This document shows positions 45,751-55,501 of a stretch of 62,880 bases of DNA, piece by piece. The position numbers and the translations under genes were made by a program. The notes under the pieces are model-generated. The model was not told where the DNA came from and did not search any database. It worked only from the letters and a program-made list of their open reading frames with translations. Source of the stretch: Parendozoicomonas sp. Alg238-R29 (GTDB lineage Bacteria; Pseudomonadota; Gammaproteobacteria; Pseudomonadales; Endozoicomonadaceae). The stretch covers positions 1-62,880 of the forward strand of contig NZ_CAMZOG010000014.1 of the NCBI RefSeq assembly GCF_947331445.1, read 5' to 3'. The number at the start of each line of letters is the position of its first letter. The stretch's first letter is position 1.

Positions 45751-47585
45751 GCAATAATCTCTGTCACAGTTTCAGCCTGTTCTTCAAACTGCAGATGATG
45801 CAGTCTGGCATAGGCACCATCTCTGGCCAGCAACTCGCTATGGGTACCGGACTCAATAATCTGCCCTTTATCCATCACCAGAATGCGATCGGCATTTTCA
45901 ATGGTGGACAAGCGGTGTGCGATTACCAGAGTGGTCCGATTTTTCATAATGTTATCCAGCGCAGACTGGATATGACGTTCAGATTCGGTGTCCAGCGCCG
46001 ATGTGGCTTCATCCAAAATCAGCAGAGGGGCATCCTTAAGAATGGCGCGGGCTATGGCTAAACGCTGGCGTTGACCACCGGAGAGTAACACACCATTTTC
46101 ACCAACCAGGGTGTGGAGCCCTTCAGGCATATTCTCAATAAATTCCATGGCATAAGCCGAGCGAGCTGCCAGACGAATGTCGTCTTCATCGGTATCCCGC
46201 AAGTCACCATAGGCAATGTTATTGGCAACAGTATCATTGAACAGAGATACTTGCTGATTTACCAATGCAATCTGTTTTCTGAGGTTCTTCAGCTGGTAAT
46301 CTTCAATAGGGTGACCGTCCAGAAGAATTTCACCGCCATCGTGATTGTAAAAACGAGGCAGCAAGCTGGCGAGAGTTGTTTTACCACTGCCTGAACGACC
46401 AACGAGGGCGATGGTTTCACCGGGCTTAATCGTGAAGTTTATATCCTTAAGGGCCGGAGACTCGGCATTGGGATAGGTGAAGGTCAGGTTTCTGATTTCC
46501 AGTTCACCATTAACTCTTTCAACTTCGAGAGTACCTTCATCTTTCTCTGTTTCTTCATCAACCAGTTCGAAAACAGAGTGCGCCGCCACAATACCTTTCT
46601 GGATATTAGGTATGACTTCACTGAGCTGGCGAAGGGGCTTTGGCAGCAGACCTGCGGCTGTCAGGAAACCAACCAGCTGACCGGGAGTGTTGGCAGTGGC
46701 GCCAGTACTTTGTAAATAGAGCACTGCATACATCAAGGCCGCCATGGCGCAAAGAATAATCAACTGCAAGGTTGGGGTCATAATGGCGCCAACCTTAACC
46801 ATCTTCAGCCCTTTTTTCGTGTTATCTGCACTGGCAGCAAGAAAACGGGTTTTCTCATAGGTTTCACCACCAAAGCTGCGCACAACCCGGTGACTGGTGA
46901 TGGTTTCTGAAGCGATGTGGGTCACATCCCCCATTGTGTTCTGAATCTTTTTACTGAGTTTTTTGAATCGTTTGCTGGTGAGGGCTACAACGCCAGCAAT
47001 CACCGGCATGATAGCAATGAACAGTAATGTCAGCTTCCAGTTGGTGTAGAGCAGATATCCAAGAACAGCTATAACAGTAAGGCCTTCCCGTACAACCACC
47101 TTAATGGCATCTGTGGCTGCAGTGGTCACACCACCTACGTTGTAGGTGATGCGGGAAATCAGATGGCCAGAGTTGTTGTCATCAAAGAATTTATTGGGCA
47201 GCACCAGCATGCTGTTAAAAAGGTGTGTCCGTAAGTCGTGGACAACACCAAGGGAAACCCGGGCAAGAAAGTAGTTGCCCATAAAGGAACCAATGCCCCG
47301 GAATATGGCAATAAACACCATGCCAAGGGGAACAATCAGAACCAGTTTCTCTGGCGCAACCTGGCCTAATCCCCAGATGCTGACTGGCTCCTGAGCATCG
47401 CCAATCAAGGCTGTTGTAAAATAATCAACCAGCTTTGGAAACATTGGCTGGCTGGCAGCAAAAAAGACATAGCCCAGAATACTCAGGGCAAAATAGGGCC
47501 AGTAAGGGCGTACATACCCTAGAAGGCGCAGGTAAATCGCCAGCCCACTGCTTGCAGTTCCAGCGGTGCGGGATTGTTGGGTCAT
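45747..47585 (-). CDS. msbA: Lipid A export ABC transporter MsbA
   Basis: MsbA flips lipid A-core across the inner membrane. The 612-aa half-transporter has about six membrane helices (1-330), then an ATPase domain with Walker [15 protein letters not shown], the Q loop (NQQVSLFND), signature [14 protein letters not shown], Walker [13 protein letters not shown] and the switch His in [14 protein letters not shown]. coli MsbA is 582 aa; the extra length is mainly N-terminal. It is upstream of and overlaps hldE. A divergent LPS kinase-like gene starts about 220 bases away. Confidence 0.95.
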   Translation of the reverse strand: MTQQSRTAGTASSGLAIYLRLLGYVRPYWPYFALSILGYVFFAASQPMFPKLVDYFTTALIGDAQEPVSIWGLGQVAPEKLVLIVPLGMVFIAIFRGIGSFMGNYFLARVSLGVVHDLRTHLFNSMLVLPNKFFDDNNSGHLISRITYNVGGVTTAATDAIKVVVREGLTVIAVLGYLLYTNWKLTLLFIAIMPVIAGVVALTSKRFKKLSKKIQNTMGDVTHIASETITSHRVVRSFGGETYEKTRFLAASADNTKKGLKMVKVGAIMTPTLQLIILCAMAALMYAVLYLQSTGATANTPGQLVGFLTAAGLLPKPLRQLSEVIPNIQKGIVAAHSVFELVDEETEKDEGTLEVERVNGELEIRNLTFTYPNAESPALKDINFTIKPGETIALVGRSGSGKTTLASLLPRFYNHDGGEILLDGHPIEDYQLKNLRKQIALVNQQVSLFNDTVANNIAYGDLRDTDEDDIRLAARSAYAMEFIENMPEGLHTLVGENGVLLSGGQRQRLAIARAILKDAPLLILDEATSALDTESERHIQSALDNIMKNRTTLVIAHRLSTIENADRILVMDKGQIIESGTHSELLARDGAYARLHHLQFEEQAETVTEIIA

Positions 47586-47806
47586 ACATCAAAACCTGCT
47601 GATAGAAATAAATGAGAACGATCGTGCAAATCAAGTGAAGCCGATAATCATAACATACCATCAGTAATTGGCGGCAATCCGGGCGCTTTTTGGGGTGGGG
47701 TTTCTCTATTTTACGCAGTTACAAAGCAGACTTTCCTTTTCCTTAGCCTCTGCCACAGGTAGAATGCCCGCCTTTGCCAGCACACACGACAAGCTGAAGA
47801 CTTTCA

Positions 47807-48460
47807 ATGCAGATTCTTACTGCTACGGACTATAACAGACTGCGGGATGGCGGCAGTGTTATTGAAGCTGATGGCTTTGGCGATAAGGTAATCAAGCTGA
47901 AAGACGGGACTTTTTTGAAACTGTTTCGTCGCAAACGCCTGCTAACCTCAGAGTTGATATGGCCTTATGCCATGCGATTTGCCAAAAATGCCCAAGCCTT
48001 GGTTGAGCGTGGCATTCCCACAGTTGAAATAAAGTCTGTTTATAAAATTCCATCTGTTGAGCGTACGGCGGTTCATTACCACCCGCTGGCAGGTGAGACC
48101 CTGCGCCAGTGGCTGGCGAAGTGCAACGAGTCTGAAAAGCAGCAATTGGCGCGCGATTTTGGTCGTTTTATCGCTTGGTTGCACCGTTCAGGCGTGTACT
48201 TTCGTTCGTTGCATCTGGGGAATATTCTCCGCATGCCGGATGAGCGCCTTGGGTTGATAGATATTTCTGATATGCGTTGCCGCAATTACAGCCTCAGTGA
48301 AGGCAGTCGGCTTCGAAATTTCAGGCATATGGCCCGTTATCGGGATGACATGGAGCTGCTGGGTGATTCAGCAGCTATTCTGGCAGAAAGCTATCACGAT
48401 ATGGCTGGTTCCCAAGAAGGGTTCCGGAAGAAATTAGATAATATTTTGGCTGGTCTATAA
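47807..48460 (+). CDS. InaA/WaaP-family LPS core kinase-like protein
   Basis: The 217-aa product has a compact kinase-like fold. It shows a Gly-poor nucleotide loop region (ADGFGDKVIKLKDGTFLKLFRR) with the Lys pair, a catalytic loop variant GVYFRSLHLGNILRMP, and a metal-binding segment LGLIDISDMRCRNYSL. The usual HRD Asp is Ser in FRSLHLGN, as in a Pseudomonas subfamily found beside msbA, so activity is uncertain. Position next to msbA-hldE suggests modification of the LPS core heptose. Alternative name: toluene-tolerance/InaA-like protein. It is 30 bases before typA. Confidence 0.75.
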   Translation: MQILTATDYNRLRDGGSVIEADGFGDKVIKLKDGTFLKLFRRKRLLTSELIWPYAMRFAKNAQALVERGIPTVEIKSVYKIPSVERTAVHYHPLAGETLRQWLAKCNESEKQQLARDFGRFIAWLHRSGVYFRSLHLGNILRMPDERLGLIDISDMRCRNYSLSEGSRLRNFRHMARYRDDMELLGDSAAILAESYHDMAGSQEGFRKKLDNILAGL

Positions 48461-48490
48461 CCGGCCCAGATGAAAAGAGGCATTTTCCCT

Positions 48491-50302
48491 GTGATCGAGA
48501 AACTCCGGAACGTAGCGATTATCGCTCACGTTGACCACGGCAAAACAACACTGGTCGATAAGCTGCTGCAGCAATCCGGTACCCTTGGCCGCAAGGATCA
48601 GGGTACTGAGCGCATCATGGACTCCAATGACCAGGAGAAAGAGCGCGGTATCACCATTTTGGCCAAGAACACAGCCATTAACTGGAATGACTACCACATT
48701 AATATTGTGGACACACCAGGGCACGCTGACTTCGGTGGTGAAGTAGAACGTGTTCTCTCTATGGTTGACTCCGTACTGCTGCTGGTGGATGCGGTAGACG
48801 GCCCAATGCCTCAAACCCGCTTTGTAACGTCCAAAGCTTTTGAACAGGGCCTGCGCCCGATTGTTGTCATCAACAAGGTTGACCGTCCTGGCGCCCGTCC
48901 TGACTGGGTGATGGATCAGGTTTTTGACCTGTTTGATAATCTGGGCGCTACCGATGAACAGCTGGATTTCCCGGTTATCTATGCCTCCGCCCTGAATGGT
49001 GTTGCAGGTATGGAACCAGATCAGCTGGCTGAGGATATGACTCCTCTGTTTGAAATGATCACTGAAAATGTTCCTGCCCCAGACGTTGATGTTGACGGCC
49101 CTTTCCAGATGCAGGTTTCCGCTCTGGATTACAACAGCTATGTAGGTGTTATTGGTGTTGGCCGGGTTAAGCGTGGTCACATCAAGCCAGGTACTCCAGT
49201 ACGTCTGGTTGATATGCACGGTGAAGAACGCAACGCCAAAATCCAGAAAGTGATGGGCCACCTTGGCCTTGAGCGTGTTGAGACTGAAGATGCTCGTGCC
49301 GGTGACATCATCTGCATTACTGGTATTGAAGGCCTGAACATTTCCGACACTCTCTGTGATCCGGCCAATGTTGAAGCTCTGCCAGCACTGACTGTTGATG
49401 AGCCAACAGTATCCATGACTTTTCAGGTTAACGACTCTCCATTCTGTGGGCAGGACGGAAAGTTTGTAACGTCCAGGAACATCAAAGACCGTCTGGATCG
49501 TGAGCTTATCCACAATGTAGCGCTGCGAGTTGAGCAGGGCGACGATGCTGACAAGTTCAAGGTTGCTGGTCGTGGTGAGCTGCACCTGTCTGTTCTGATT
49601 GAAACCATGCGCCGTGAAGGTTTCGAACTGGCTGTTTCCCGTCCAGAAGTTGTTATTCGTGACAACAATGGTGTGAAGGAAGAGCCTTATGAACAGGTTG
49701 TGGTTGATGTTGAAGATGAGCATCAGGGCGCCATCATGGAAGAGATGGGGCTGCGTAAAGCAGAGCTGAAGGACATGGTTCCAGATGGTAAAGGCCGTGT
49801 ACGTATGGATTTCATCATGCCTTCCCGTGGCCTGATTGGTTTCCGCTCCCTGTTCCTGACCCTGACCTCAGGTTCCGGCATTCTGACTTCTATCTTTGAT
49901 CACTACGGCCCTGTGAAAGAAGGTGAAGTTGGCAGCCGTAACAATGGTGTTCTGGTTTCCATGGTTAAAGGCAAGGTTCTGGGATACTCCCTGTTCAACC
50001 TGCAGAGCCGTGGCCGGATGTTTATCGATCCAAACGTTGATGTGTATGAAGGCCAGATTATTGGTCTGCATATTCGTGACAACGATCTGATGGTTAACCC
50101 AACCAAGGGCAAGCAGCTGACCAACGTGCGTGCTGCTGGTACCGATGAAAACATTATTCTGACTCCGCCCATTCGTCATACTCTGGAACAGGCTCTTGAG
50201 TTTATTGATGATGATGAGTTGGTTGAGATTACTCCTAACCATATTCGTCTGCGTAAGAAGTACCTCACAGAGGTGGAGCGTAAGCGCAACAGAAACAAGT
50301 AA
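48491..50302 (+). CDS. typA: Ribosome-associated GTPase TypA/BipA
   Basis: BipA is a translational GTPase that assists 50S assembly and stress, cold and virulence responses. The product has the G domain ([37 protein letters not shown]), domain II, two alpha-beta domains and the BipA-specific C-terminal domain ([20 protein letters not shown]). The family begins MIEKLRN; here that is the GTG at 48491 with AGAGG about 10 bases ahead, giving 603 aa. An ATG at 48470 would add seven residues and lacks a site, so it is not preferred. Confidence 0.95.
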   Translation: MIEKLRNVAIIAHVDHGKTTLVDKLLQQSGTLGRKDQGTERIMDSNDQEKERGITILAKNTAINWNDYHINIVDTPGHADFGGEVERVLSMVDSVLLLVDAVDGPMPQTRFVTSKAFEQGLRPIVVINKVDRPGARPDWVMDQVFDLFDNLGATDEQLDFPVIYASALNGVAGMEPDQLAEDMTPLFEMITENVPAPDVDVDGPFQMQVSALDYNSYVGVIGVGRVKRGHIKPGTPVRLVDMHGEERNAKIQKVMGHLGLERVETEDARAGDIICITGIEGLNISDTLCDPANVEALPALTVDEPTVSMTFQVNDSPFCGQDGKFVTSRNIKDRLDRELIHNVALRVEQGDDADKFKVAGRGELHLSVLIETMRREGFELAVSRPEVVIRDNNGVKEEPYEQVVVDVEDEHQGAIMEEMGLRKAELKDMVPDGKGRVRMDFIMPSRGLIGFRSLFLTLTSGSGILTSIFDHYGPVKEGEVGSRNNGVLVSMVKGKVLGYSLFNLQSRGRMFIDPNVDVYEGQIIGLHIRDNDLMVNPTKGKQLTNVRAAGTDENIILTPPIRHTLEQALEFIDDDELVEITPNHIRLRKKYLTEVERKRNRNK

Positions 50303-50322
50303 GTTTCTATAGCTCTATATTT

Positions 50323-50358
50323 AAAGCCCCGCTACAGCAATGTACCGGGGCTTTTTGT
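50323..50358 (+). terminator. typA terminator
   Basis: AAAGCCCCG / CGGGGCTTT (9 bp) with a 14-base loop and a T run ends the typA unit. Confidence 0.88.
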
Positions 50359-50377
50359 TGTTCTGGTTCTGTATTTT

Positions 50378-50406
50378 CTCGGCAATGCCCTTCGGGTGGC
50401 GCTGAA
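50378..50406 (+). repeat. Core copy of the dispersed palindromic repeat
   Basis: CTCGGCAATGCCCTTCGGG and the following TGGCGCTGA match the central part of the full element at 27810-27888 with few changes. The outer arms are missing. It abuts the IS1595-like fragment. Confidence 0.65.
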
Positions 50407-50414
50407 AGCCGCCA

Positions 50415-50467
50415 GTTAAAGAGTTAGTCAAAACAGCAGGGCAGTATGTGCGAGAGAGTGTTTATCA
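50415..50467 (+). mobile_element. Direct repeat copy A, IS1595-like transposase fragment
   Basis: This 53-base segment is nearly identical to 54457-54508. In one frame it reads QYVRESVYQ, matching QYVRENVYH of the second copy, which continues into an IS1595-type transposase C-terminus. The match ends at TTTATCA. Confidence 0.6.
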
Positions 50468-50531
50468 GTCATCCGATGACAATGCCGTGCACTTGCTCCC
50501 GTTTGGAAAAGCCAATCGCTGACCTTCTACC

Positions 50532-50564
50532 CCTGAATTAAAGCTACTCCTGAATTAAAGCTGA
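50532..50564 (+). repeat. Short tandem duplication
   Basis: CTGAATTAAAGCT occurs twice, each preceded by CC or TC, in the spacer downstream of the SET gene. No function seen. Confidence 0.6.
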
Positions 50565-50598
50565 CAACCAATGGCCTGTTTGATGTGAAGCAGTTTGA

Positions 50599-53500
50599 TT
50601 ATATGGATGTGGTTGCCTGCTCCTGCTCCTGCTCCTGAAAGGGATGGTCGGTTATGAATTGAAATATTTTTGCGACATTGCCGTCCATCCAGTGATTTGT
50701 ACCAGGCAGCCCTTGTGTATTTCCTTTCGGGCGCTCCCGCGAAGAGTGGGCTGTGCCGTGTGAACGGATGGGAATGTGGCCGAAATCTTCAGGAATTTTT
50801 ATGCCATATCCCTTTATCCGCTGGCAGGTGTTTCGGGCATCACGTTCGTCCTTTTGGTGAAGATAGAGAAGTGTTTGCAGGCTCTCAGGGAGTTGCTGTG
50901 ACCCTGAAGCAGCCTGCTCCTGCAGTGTTTGAAGAATCAACTCATATTTCAATTCCAGTTGCCTCTTGGGCGTGGCTTTATCATATTCAACTCTGATGTG
51001 TGCGGGGCTGAGGGCGGGAGGAACTCTTTTTTCACAGAGTATTTTCCCCAGGGTTTCATGGAATTCATCTTTCGGCTTATTTTTGCCAAATATTTGGGTC
51101 ATGACACTAGAGCACTTACAATCAGGTCGTGCATTTATGAATTGATCCAGAAATGCCTCATCAGAACGAGGGTCCTTTGCCGTGGCTGATGCCTTGCTCG
51201 CCTTCGTTGTTATGCCGTGGTGCTGCATAAAACTTTGCAGTCCGTTAAATGTCCATACGTCATACTCTAAATGTGCCAGTTTTGTTTCAAGGTTTTCTCC
51301 GGTATCCAGTTGCTTCGTGAGTAGCAGTTTGAGTCGAGAGGCGATTCCTGAAAGCTTTACATGATCCTCCAACAGATAGTGCTCTATAAGATTTTTCATA
51401 TCATCACTGTCGCCTTCAGCTGCGATAGCAATAAGACGAGACGATTTTTCTTCTTTTGTTTCATATGGTGGTACAGGAATAGTAAAACCCTGCTCTTTGA
51501 GCTGCTTTTTTACAAAAGCCGGTGTGGGTTGAGTACCAGCCTGCGTTACCAAACCTGCTTTGCGCAGGTGCTTGGCCAAATTACCAATATTGGACTTATG
51601 GTTGGAGAGCCAGACAAAACAATGTTTAGCCAGTGCCTGATAGTCTCCAGTCTTATGAAAGCGCTCTGCCACAATAGGGAAATCCATCATGGTAAACTCG
51701 TCTTCTTCTGTCATAACCCCGTGGTTTTTTAAAAAGCCGTACATAATGGCAGGGGTCCATTCGGGAATAGTTTCTTTTAGCAGCTCACTTTGATTGAGGA
51801 AGTTGATAAGGGGTGTGTATTGCCTTTCGATCACCGTATCGATCCGCGCCGCTCGTTCCGCTTTAAAGCAATGTATGAGGTTTTGAGCCAGCTTCTTCTC
51901 CCTTTGTTCCGGGTCTGAGGTTGTCAGATAAGTCTGCAGCAAACGCTGGCGAAGCTGTTCACCTGAGAGCGATGCTTGCTCTTCAGAGCTTAATTGCACT
52001 GGCTTTGGGTAAAGTTCTTTTTGAGATGGATCAAGTATCTTGATGGCTAAAGGTAACGGGATTCTCTGGCGGTGCTCTTCTTTGGTTAAATCCAGCAGGT
52101 CGTGGGTGAGTACATACTGCAGAAGCTTTTCTTCATTCCAGTGAGGTGTCGGATAATTACCTTTGCTGTGGCCTTGATAGGCATTAAGCATAGAGGCTGT
52201 TTTGCCAAATGTTTTGTTCAACGCCCAAAGGCGGCAAATAGCCATATGGTAGGCGTCTTTGTTTCCTGTTCGGGCATGCCGCCAGAGAATGCGTGCGGCG
52301 GTTATGGGTGGTTGCCCCTGAATCCCGTATTCAAGCTGAGCCGTCGTTAGAGGATTCTGTTTCATCAACTGGTGACAACTGTCAGGATTCCAGAGTTCTC
52401 CATCGGGCTGATGAAGACCGTGAAGGTTAAGCAACTTAACAAGTTCTGTGCTCGAGCCGTCGTGTTGTAATCTGCTGAGACAGAACTGCATGATTTCGCG
52501 CTCTGGATCTATCCCTCGCTCAAACAGACAACGCTCCCAGAGCGCCTCGTGGGGCATGAATTGATACTTCTCTTGTTCACTGATTTTTCCACTTTCCAGA
52601 AAGTAACGATACAGAGAAGCTGGTGACCACTCACCCTCCATTGGGTGAGGGATGCACCTGTTGTTCAGGCTGTTGCAGCAGGCGATGTAGCCATTTATTA
52701 GTGGATCAGACTGAGACTGATAGTGCAGGAAATACTGCCAGAGCAAATCAGGGCTGTTTGGGGTTGTGATGAGCTGGCGGGTGAGTTCTGCCCGTTGTGC
52801 ATGAATACTGGAAGGTAGAGTTCTGTGCTTGACGGGTTGTTTTGCCTTCGTACGAGAAGGGCGTTTTTGGGGAATCCGCATGCTGGTTGTGGAAAGCTCG
52901 TCACTGTCACTGTCACTGCAGGATTCATCCCATTCCGATGGATTGCTCTCGTCCGGAAACGGTGACTGATAATCTGAGTCAGCCTCTGAGTGGGAATCAG
53001 ACTCGGAATCCGGCAATAGCTTTTCACTGAGTTCATCTTCACTTTCGAGCCAGTCTCTACTGCTGCTTGTGTCCATAAGCTCCATAGGCTCTGATGTGAG
53101 TGAGCTGCCTGATTGTGGAGAGGACGGCATGGCCGTGATGATCTCTGTTGGTCGGGGAGCCTTGTTTCTGGTTTTCGTCTTTACCCAACCTGTTGCGGGT
53201 TTGCGCTTTTGTTTGGGAATAAACACAGGAAAGCCATCGTTAGTTATGCGCATCATCTTCTGAGGGTTGTCAATAATATCCTTCCCGACATTCTCGAAAT
53301 TTACTCTGTTGGCATACCGAAATGTCAGCTCGTCTCCTTCTGCAATAGGTTTGATGGCGATAATTGGAATGAGCAGGCTGTCTACAGGGTTTGCCGAGGT
53401 GCGCATGTAAAGTTTGCCTCTGTCTGTTATATGGCTGCATGCCTCGGGAGCCAGGTTAGTGAGCAGGATGGTGTTGGGCTGAAAGCTGTGATTCAGGTAT

Positions 53501-54162
53501 TGAAACGGAGAATCAGAGTGCTCACCATCAATACCTATTTCAATATTCTTTCCTTCAAGCTTTGCCTGACTCCAGGCGGTATAGGTGTCTTTTCCTGTCC
53601 GAAACTGGATATCCCCTGCGGGGCTGAGGTACCAGACAGCATGTAAAGGAAGGGCTATATCCTGTGACTTTTTTTCTGCAAGTCTCAAATATTTTGACAG
53701 CAATGTGAGTGGCATGGGTTTACGGAAATTTACCGTGCCGGTGTAAAACCCAACAACTTCGCCCTCACTGAAGGCACACTTGGCAAAGGCACCTTTTCCT
53801 TTACTTACATCAGGGCAATTTTTAACCTCTACACGGTTTTCTGGATGAATAGACTCACGTGCGTGTTTCAGGTCAGAAAATGATAGAACGGTTTTGGGAC
53901 TGTTCATTCCTTCCAGAGGGGCATGAAAGCGGTCGTTGGCACTATCATGGTAGAGTGAGAGCTCTGTCCAGGCACTGATACTTCGTTGGTCAAGGGGGCG
54001 AGCCTTCTGGGAGAGTGAATCTGCTTCTTGGGGAGTGTGTGAAAGCCCTGTAACGGGCTGCACAGTTCTATCATGGGTTTGCCCGGTAGCAAGGTCTGCC
54101 ACCAAGCCTGTCAGAGCACCCTCCGATTGCGGCGGGCGCTGAAGTTCGGGAGCAATCTGCAT
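50599..54162 (-). CDS. SET-domain protein with helical repeats (about 1187 aa), effector-like
   Basis: SET domains methylate lysines with S-adenosylmethionine. The three SET motifs are visible: GKGAFAKCAFSEGEVVGFYTG (about 53740-53800), FQYLNHSFQPNT (about 53475-53510) and GDELTFRYANRV (about 53310-53345). An acidic Ser/Asp stretch (SDSHSEADSDY, SCSDSDSDEL) and a basic, NLS-like KRPSRTKAKQ follow, then about 700 residues of helical repeats with a recurring W-x-P-x-x-L/Y...F-L...G motif, and a QEQEQEQ tail. The ATG at 54162 has AAGGA eight bases ahead; a TTG at 54255 would add 31 residues. There is no signal peptide. Likely acts on a eukaryotic host, by inference. Confidence 0.8.
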   Translation of the reverse strand: MQIAPELQRPPQSEGALTGLVADLATGQTHDRTVQPVTGLSHTPQEADSLSQKARPLDQRSISAWTELSLYHDSANDRFHAPLEGMNSPKTVLSFSDLKHARESIHPENRVEVKNCPDVSKGKGAFAKCAFSEGEVVGFYTGTVNFRKPMPLTLLSKYLRLAEKKSQDIALPLHAVWYLSPAGDIQFRTGKDTYTAWSQAKLEGKNIEIGIDGEHSDSPFQYLNHSFQPNTILLTNLAPEACSHITDRGKLYMRTSANPVDSLLIPIIAIKPIAEGDELTFRYANRVNFENVGKDIIDNPQKMMRITNDGFPVFIPKQKRKPATGWVKTKTRNKAPRPTEIITAMPSSPQSGSSLTSEPMELMDTSSSRDWLESEDELSEKLLPDSESDSHSEADSDYQSPFPDESNPSEWDESCSDSDSDELSTTSMRIPQKRPSRTKAKQPVKHRTLPSSIHAQRAELTRQLITTPNSPDLLWQYFLHYQSQSDPLINGYIACCNSLNNRCIPHPMEGEWSPASLYRYFLESGKISEQEKYQFMPHEALWERCLFERGIDPEREIMQFCLSRLQHDGSSTELVKLLNLHGLHQPDGELWNPDSCHQLMKQNPLTTAQLEYGIQGQPPITAARILWRHARTGNKDAYHMAICRLWALNKTFGKTASMLNAYQGHSKGNYPTPHWNEEKLLQYVLTHDLLDLTKEEHRQRIPLPLAIKILDPSQKELYPKPVQLSSEEQASLSGEQLRQRLLQTYLTTSDPEQREKKLAQNLIHCFKAERAARIDTVIERQYTPLINFLNQSELLKETIPEWTPAIMYGFLKNHGVMTEEDEFTMMDFPIVAERFHKTGDYQALAKHCFVWLSNHKSNIGNLAKHLRKAGLVTQAGTQPTPAFVKKQLKEQGFTIPVPPYETKEEKSSRLIAIAAEGDSDDMKNLIEHYLLEDHVKLSGIASRLKLLLTKQLDTGENLETKLAHLEYDVWTFNGLQSFMQHHGITTKASKASATAKDPRSDEAFLDQFINARPDCKCSSVMTQIFGKNKPKDEFHETLGKILCEKRVPPALSPAHIRVEYDKATPKRQLELKYELILQTLQEQAASGSQQLPESLQTLLYLHQKDERDARNTCQRIKGYGIKIPEDFGHIPIRSHGTAHSSRERPKGNTQGLPGTNHWMDGNVAKIFQFITDHPFQEQEQEQATTSI
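50616..50638 (-). repeat. Six-base repeat in the 3' end of the SET gene
   Basis: GCTCCT repeated three to four times encodes the QEQEQEQ tail. A hexamer change keeps the frame. Confidence 0.75.
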
Positions 54163-54769
54163 TGACCTGTTCCTTATCCGATGACATTCATTGGATAGAA
54201 TCAGGTCAGGATGGTTCATCCCGGTGACAGGCTGGTTAGGCGTTTGACCGGGCAATGATAGTGTCTTCCTCCTCCGTGCTTTGTCTATAAAAATTCACCA
54301 ACCGGGAAATATGCAGTCGACCTTGAGAAAGCCTGTAGCGGTTGGTATCTCTCAGACTGTTTACACAGCCGCAATACGCCTGCTGATACCAGGTAGCACC
54401 CTGTGAACAGATGCTCATTTGTCCCATGAAAAACTGGCAGACCAACTCAACGTGACGTTAAAGAGTTAGTCACAACAGCAGGCAGTATGTGCGAGAGAAT
54501 GTTTATCACATTCAAACGGTCAACGCTTATCACAGCGAGATTGTGATGGCCAATGAGCTTGTTTTGCAGGACAAAGTGAAGCTTTTTGTGGATATTGCCG
54601 GAGTTCATTATATCTCCTACGCCGTACCTGTAACCTTCAGGTTGAAGTTTTTGCCCAGTGGTAAAATATCTGGAAAAGCCGATTAACCAGAGCTTTTTTC
54701 TGCATGGATGATCGAAGGTTTTCGATCTAGTCTTTTCTGAACAGGGAGTGTTCAGAGCGTTTACTTGCT
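54163..54769. other. Spacer between the SET gene and the Josephin-like gene
   Basis: A roughly 600-base divergent spacer. It contains the possible upstream extension of the SET frame (to 54255), the IS1595-like fragment (54457-54536) and a small GATCGAA/TTCGATC hairpin near 54708-54725. No other gene is supported. Promoters for both large genes must lie here. Confidence 0.5.
54457..54536 (+). mobile_element. Direct repeat copy B, IS1595-like transposase remnant
   Basis: Bases 54457-54508 repeat copy A at 50415-50467. The frame from 54462 reads QYVRENVYHIQTVNAYHS, resembling the C-terminal VNAYHSRLK region of IS1595/ISXO2-type DDE transposases. After YHS the match stops. The 65-codon frame from GTG 54489 to 54686 is probably this remnant fused to unrelated sequence, not a gene. 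Confidence 0.6.
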
Positions 54770-55501
54770 ATGAAAATACTGGGGCGACGTTTCAGGAAGC
54801 TGCAAGAACCATTGCAGCGTTCTGCGGTTGAGAAAGCTTATCAGGCTTTTAAACGCAAGATTTCGGCACTTGAGCAGACAGTTAAACGACTCTTCAATCG
54901 ATCGAGAAATACTTTACCTCCTCGAGAAATTCATGCTCGAAGTATTTCTAAACTTCAGGTTCCCTCAGCCCTTTACGGCTTAAATCCACAAAGTGAGCCA
55001 GATGTCATTTATATAGAAAAACAGGTAAGGGATCAGCAAACCTGCGGTACTCACGCCGCTAATGCATTCTTCGGAAAGCACGCGCTGAATCCTTATAACG
55101 TATACGAACAGAAGGATGTTGAAGTGCTTCTACAGCGAATGCAGGAGCGTTGTTTGAGAGCAACTGCAGAGGAGAAGTTACCACCTGCCTCTCAGCTTAC
55201 CCTTCATAACGCATTATATGATGAATCTTTGATTGAAGCCCTGGATAACTTTCAGGGAGACAGGATGATTTTGGCATCAGGGTTAAGCCACCACTTCGTG
55301 ACGTGTGTGAAAGGAGAGAGTGGGCAGTGGTATGTGGTAGACAGCATGAACCACGGGAAAAAGATAAGAGTGGACAGCCCCGCTTCTTATCTCAAACTCC
55401 TTTACTATGGCCGTGATCCAGAGCAGATGGAACTGGAGGAAAAAATTGTTTCAGTTATCCATCTGAAGGGCGAGAATATGCCCGGCGTTGAACAGGACTA
55501 A
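54770..55501 (+). CDS. Josephin-like (ataxin-3-like) cysteine protease, candidate deubiquitinase effector
   Basis: The 243-aa product resembles the Josephin fold. EKQVRDQQTCGTHAANAFFG parallels the catalytic-Cys segment of ataxin-3 (EKQEGSLCAQHCLNNLLQG), giving C92 as nucleophile. SHHFVTCVKGESGQWYVVDSM parallels HWFTVRKLGKQWFNLNSL, giving H175 and D191 (Asn in ataxin-3). The order Cys-His-Asp and the final beta strand EKIVSVIHLKG also fit. Spacing from the Gln to the Cys is two residues longer than in ataxin-3, so the oxyanion Gln is uncertain. The first 55 residues are basic and helical; there is no signal peptide. Other papain-like families remain possible. It is divergent from the SET gene. 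Confidence 0.7.
   Translation: MKILGRRFRKLQEPLQRSAVEKAYQAFKRKISALEQTVKRLFNRSRNTLPPREIHARSISKLQVPSALYGLNPQSEPDVIYIEKQVRDQQTCGTHAANAFFGKHALNPYNVYEQKDVEVLLQRMQERCLRATAEEKLPPASQLTLHNALYDESLIEALDNFQGDRMILASGLSHHFVTCVKGESGQWYVVDSMNHGKKIRVDSPASYLKLLYYGRDPEQMELEEKIVSVIHLKGENMPGVEQD

Noticed and set aside
48455-49723. 422-codon minus-strand frame over typA
   Set aside because: Antisense shadow of a strongly conserved GTPase gene.
54489-54686. 65-codon plus-strand frame beside the Josephin-like gene
   Set aside because: Starts inside an IS1595-like remnant and continues into unrelated sequence; treated as transposon debris rather than a gene.
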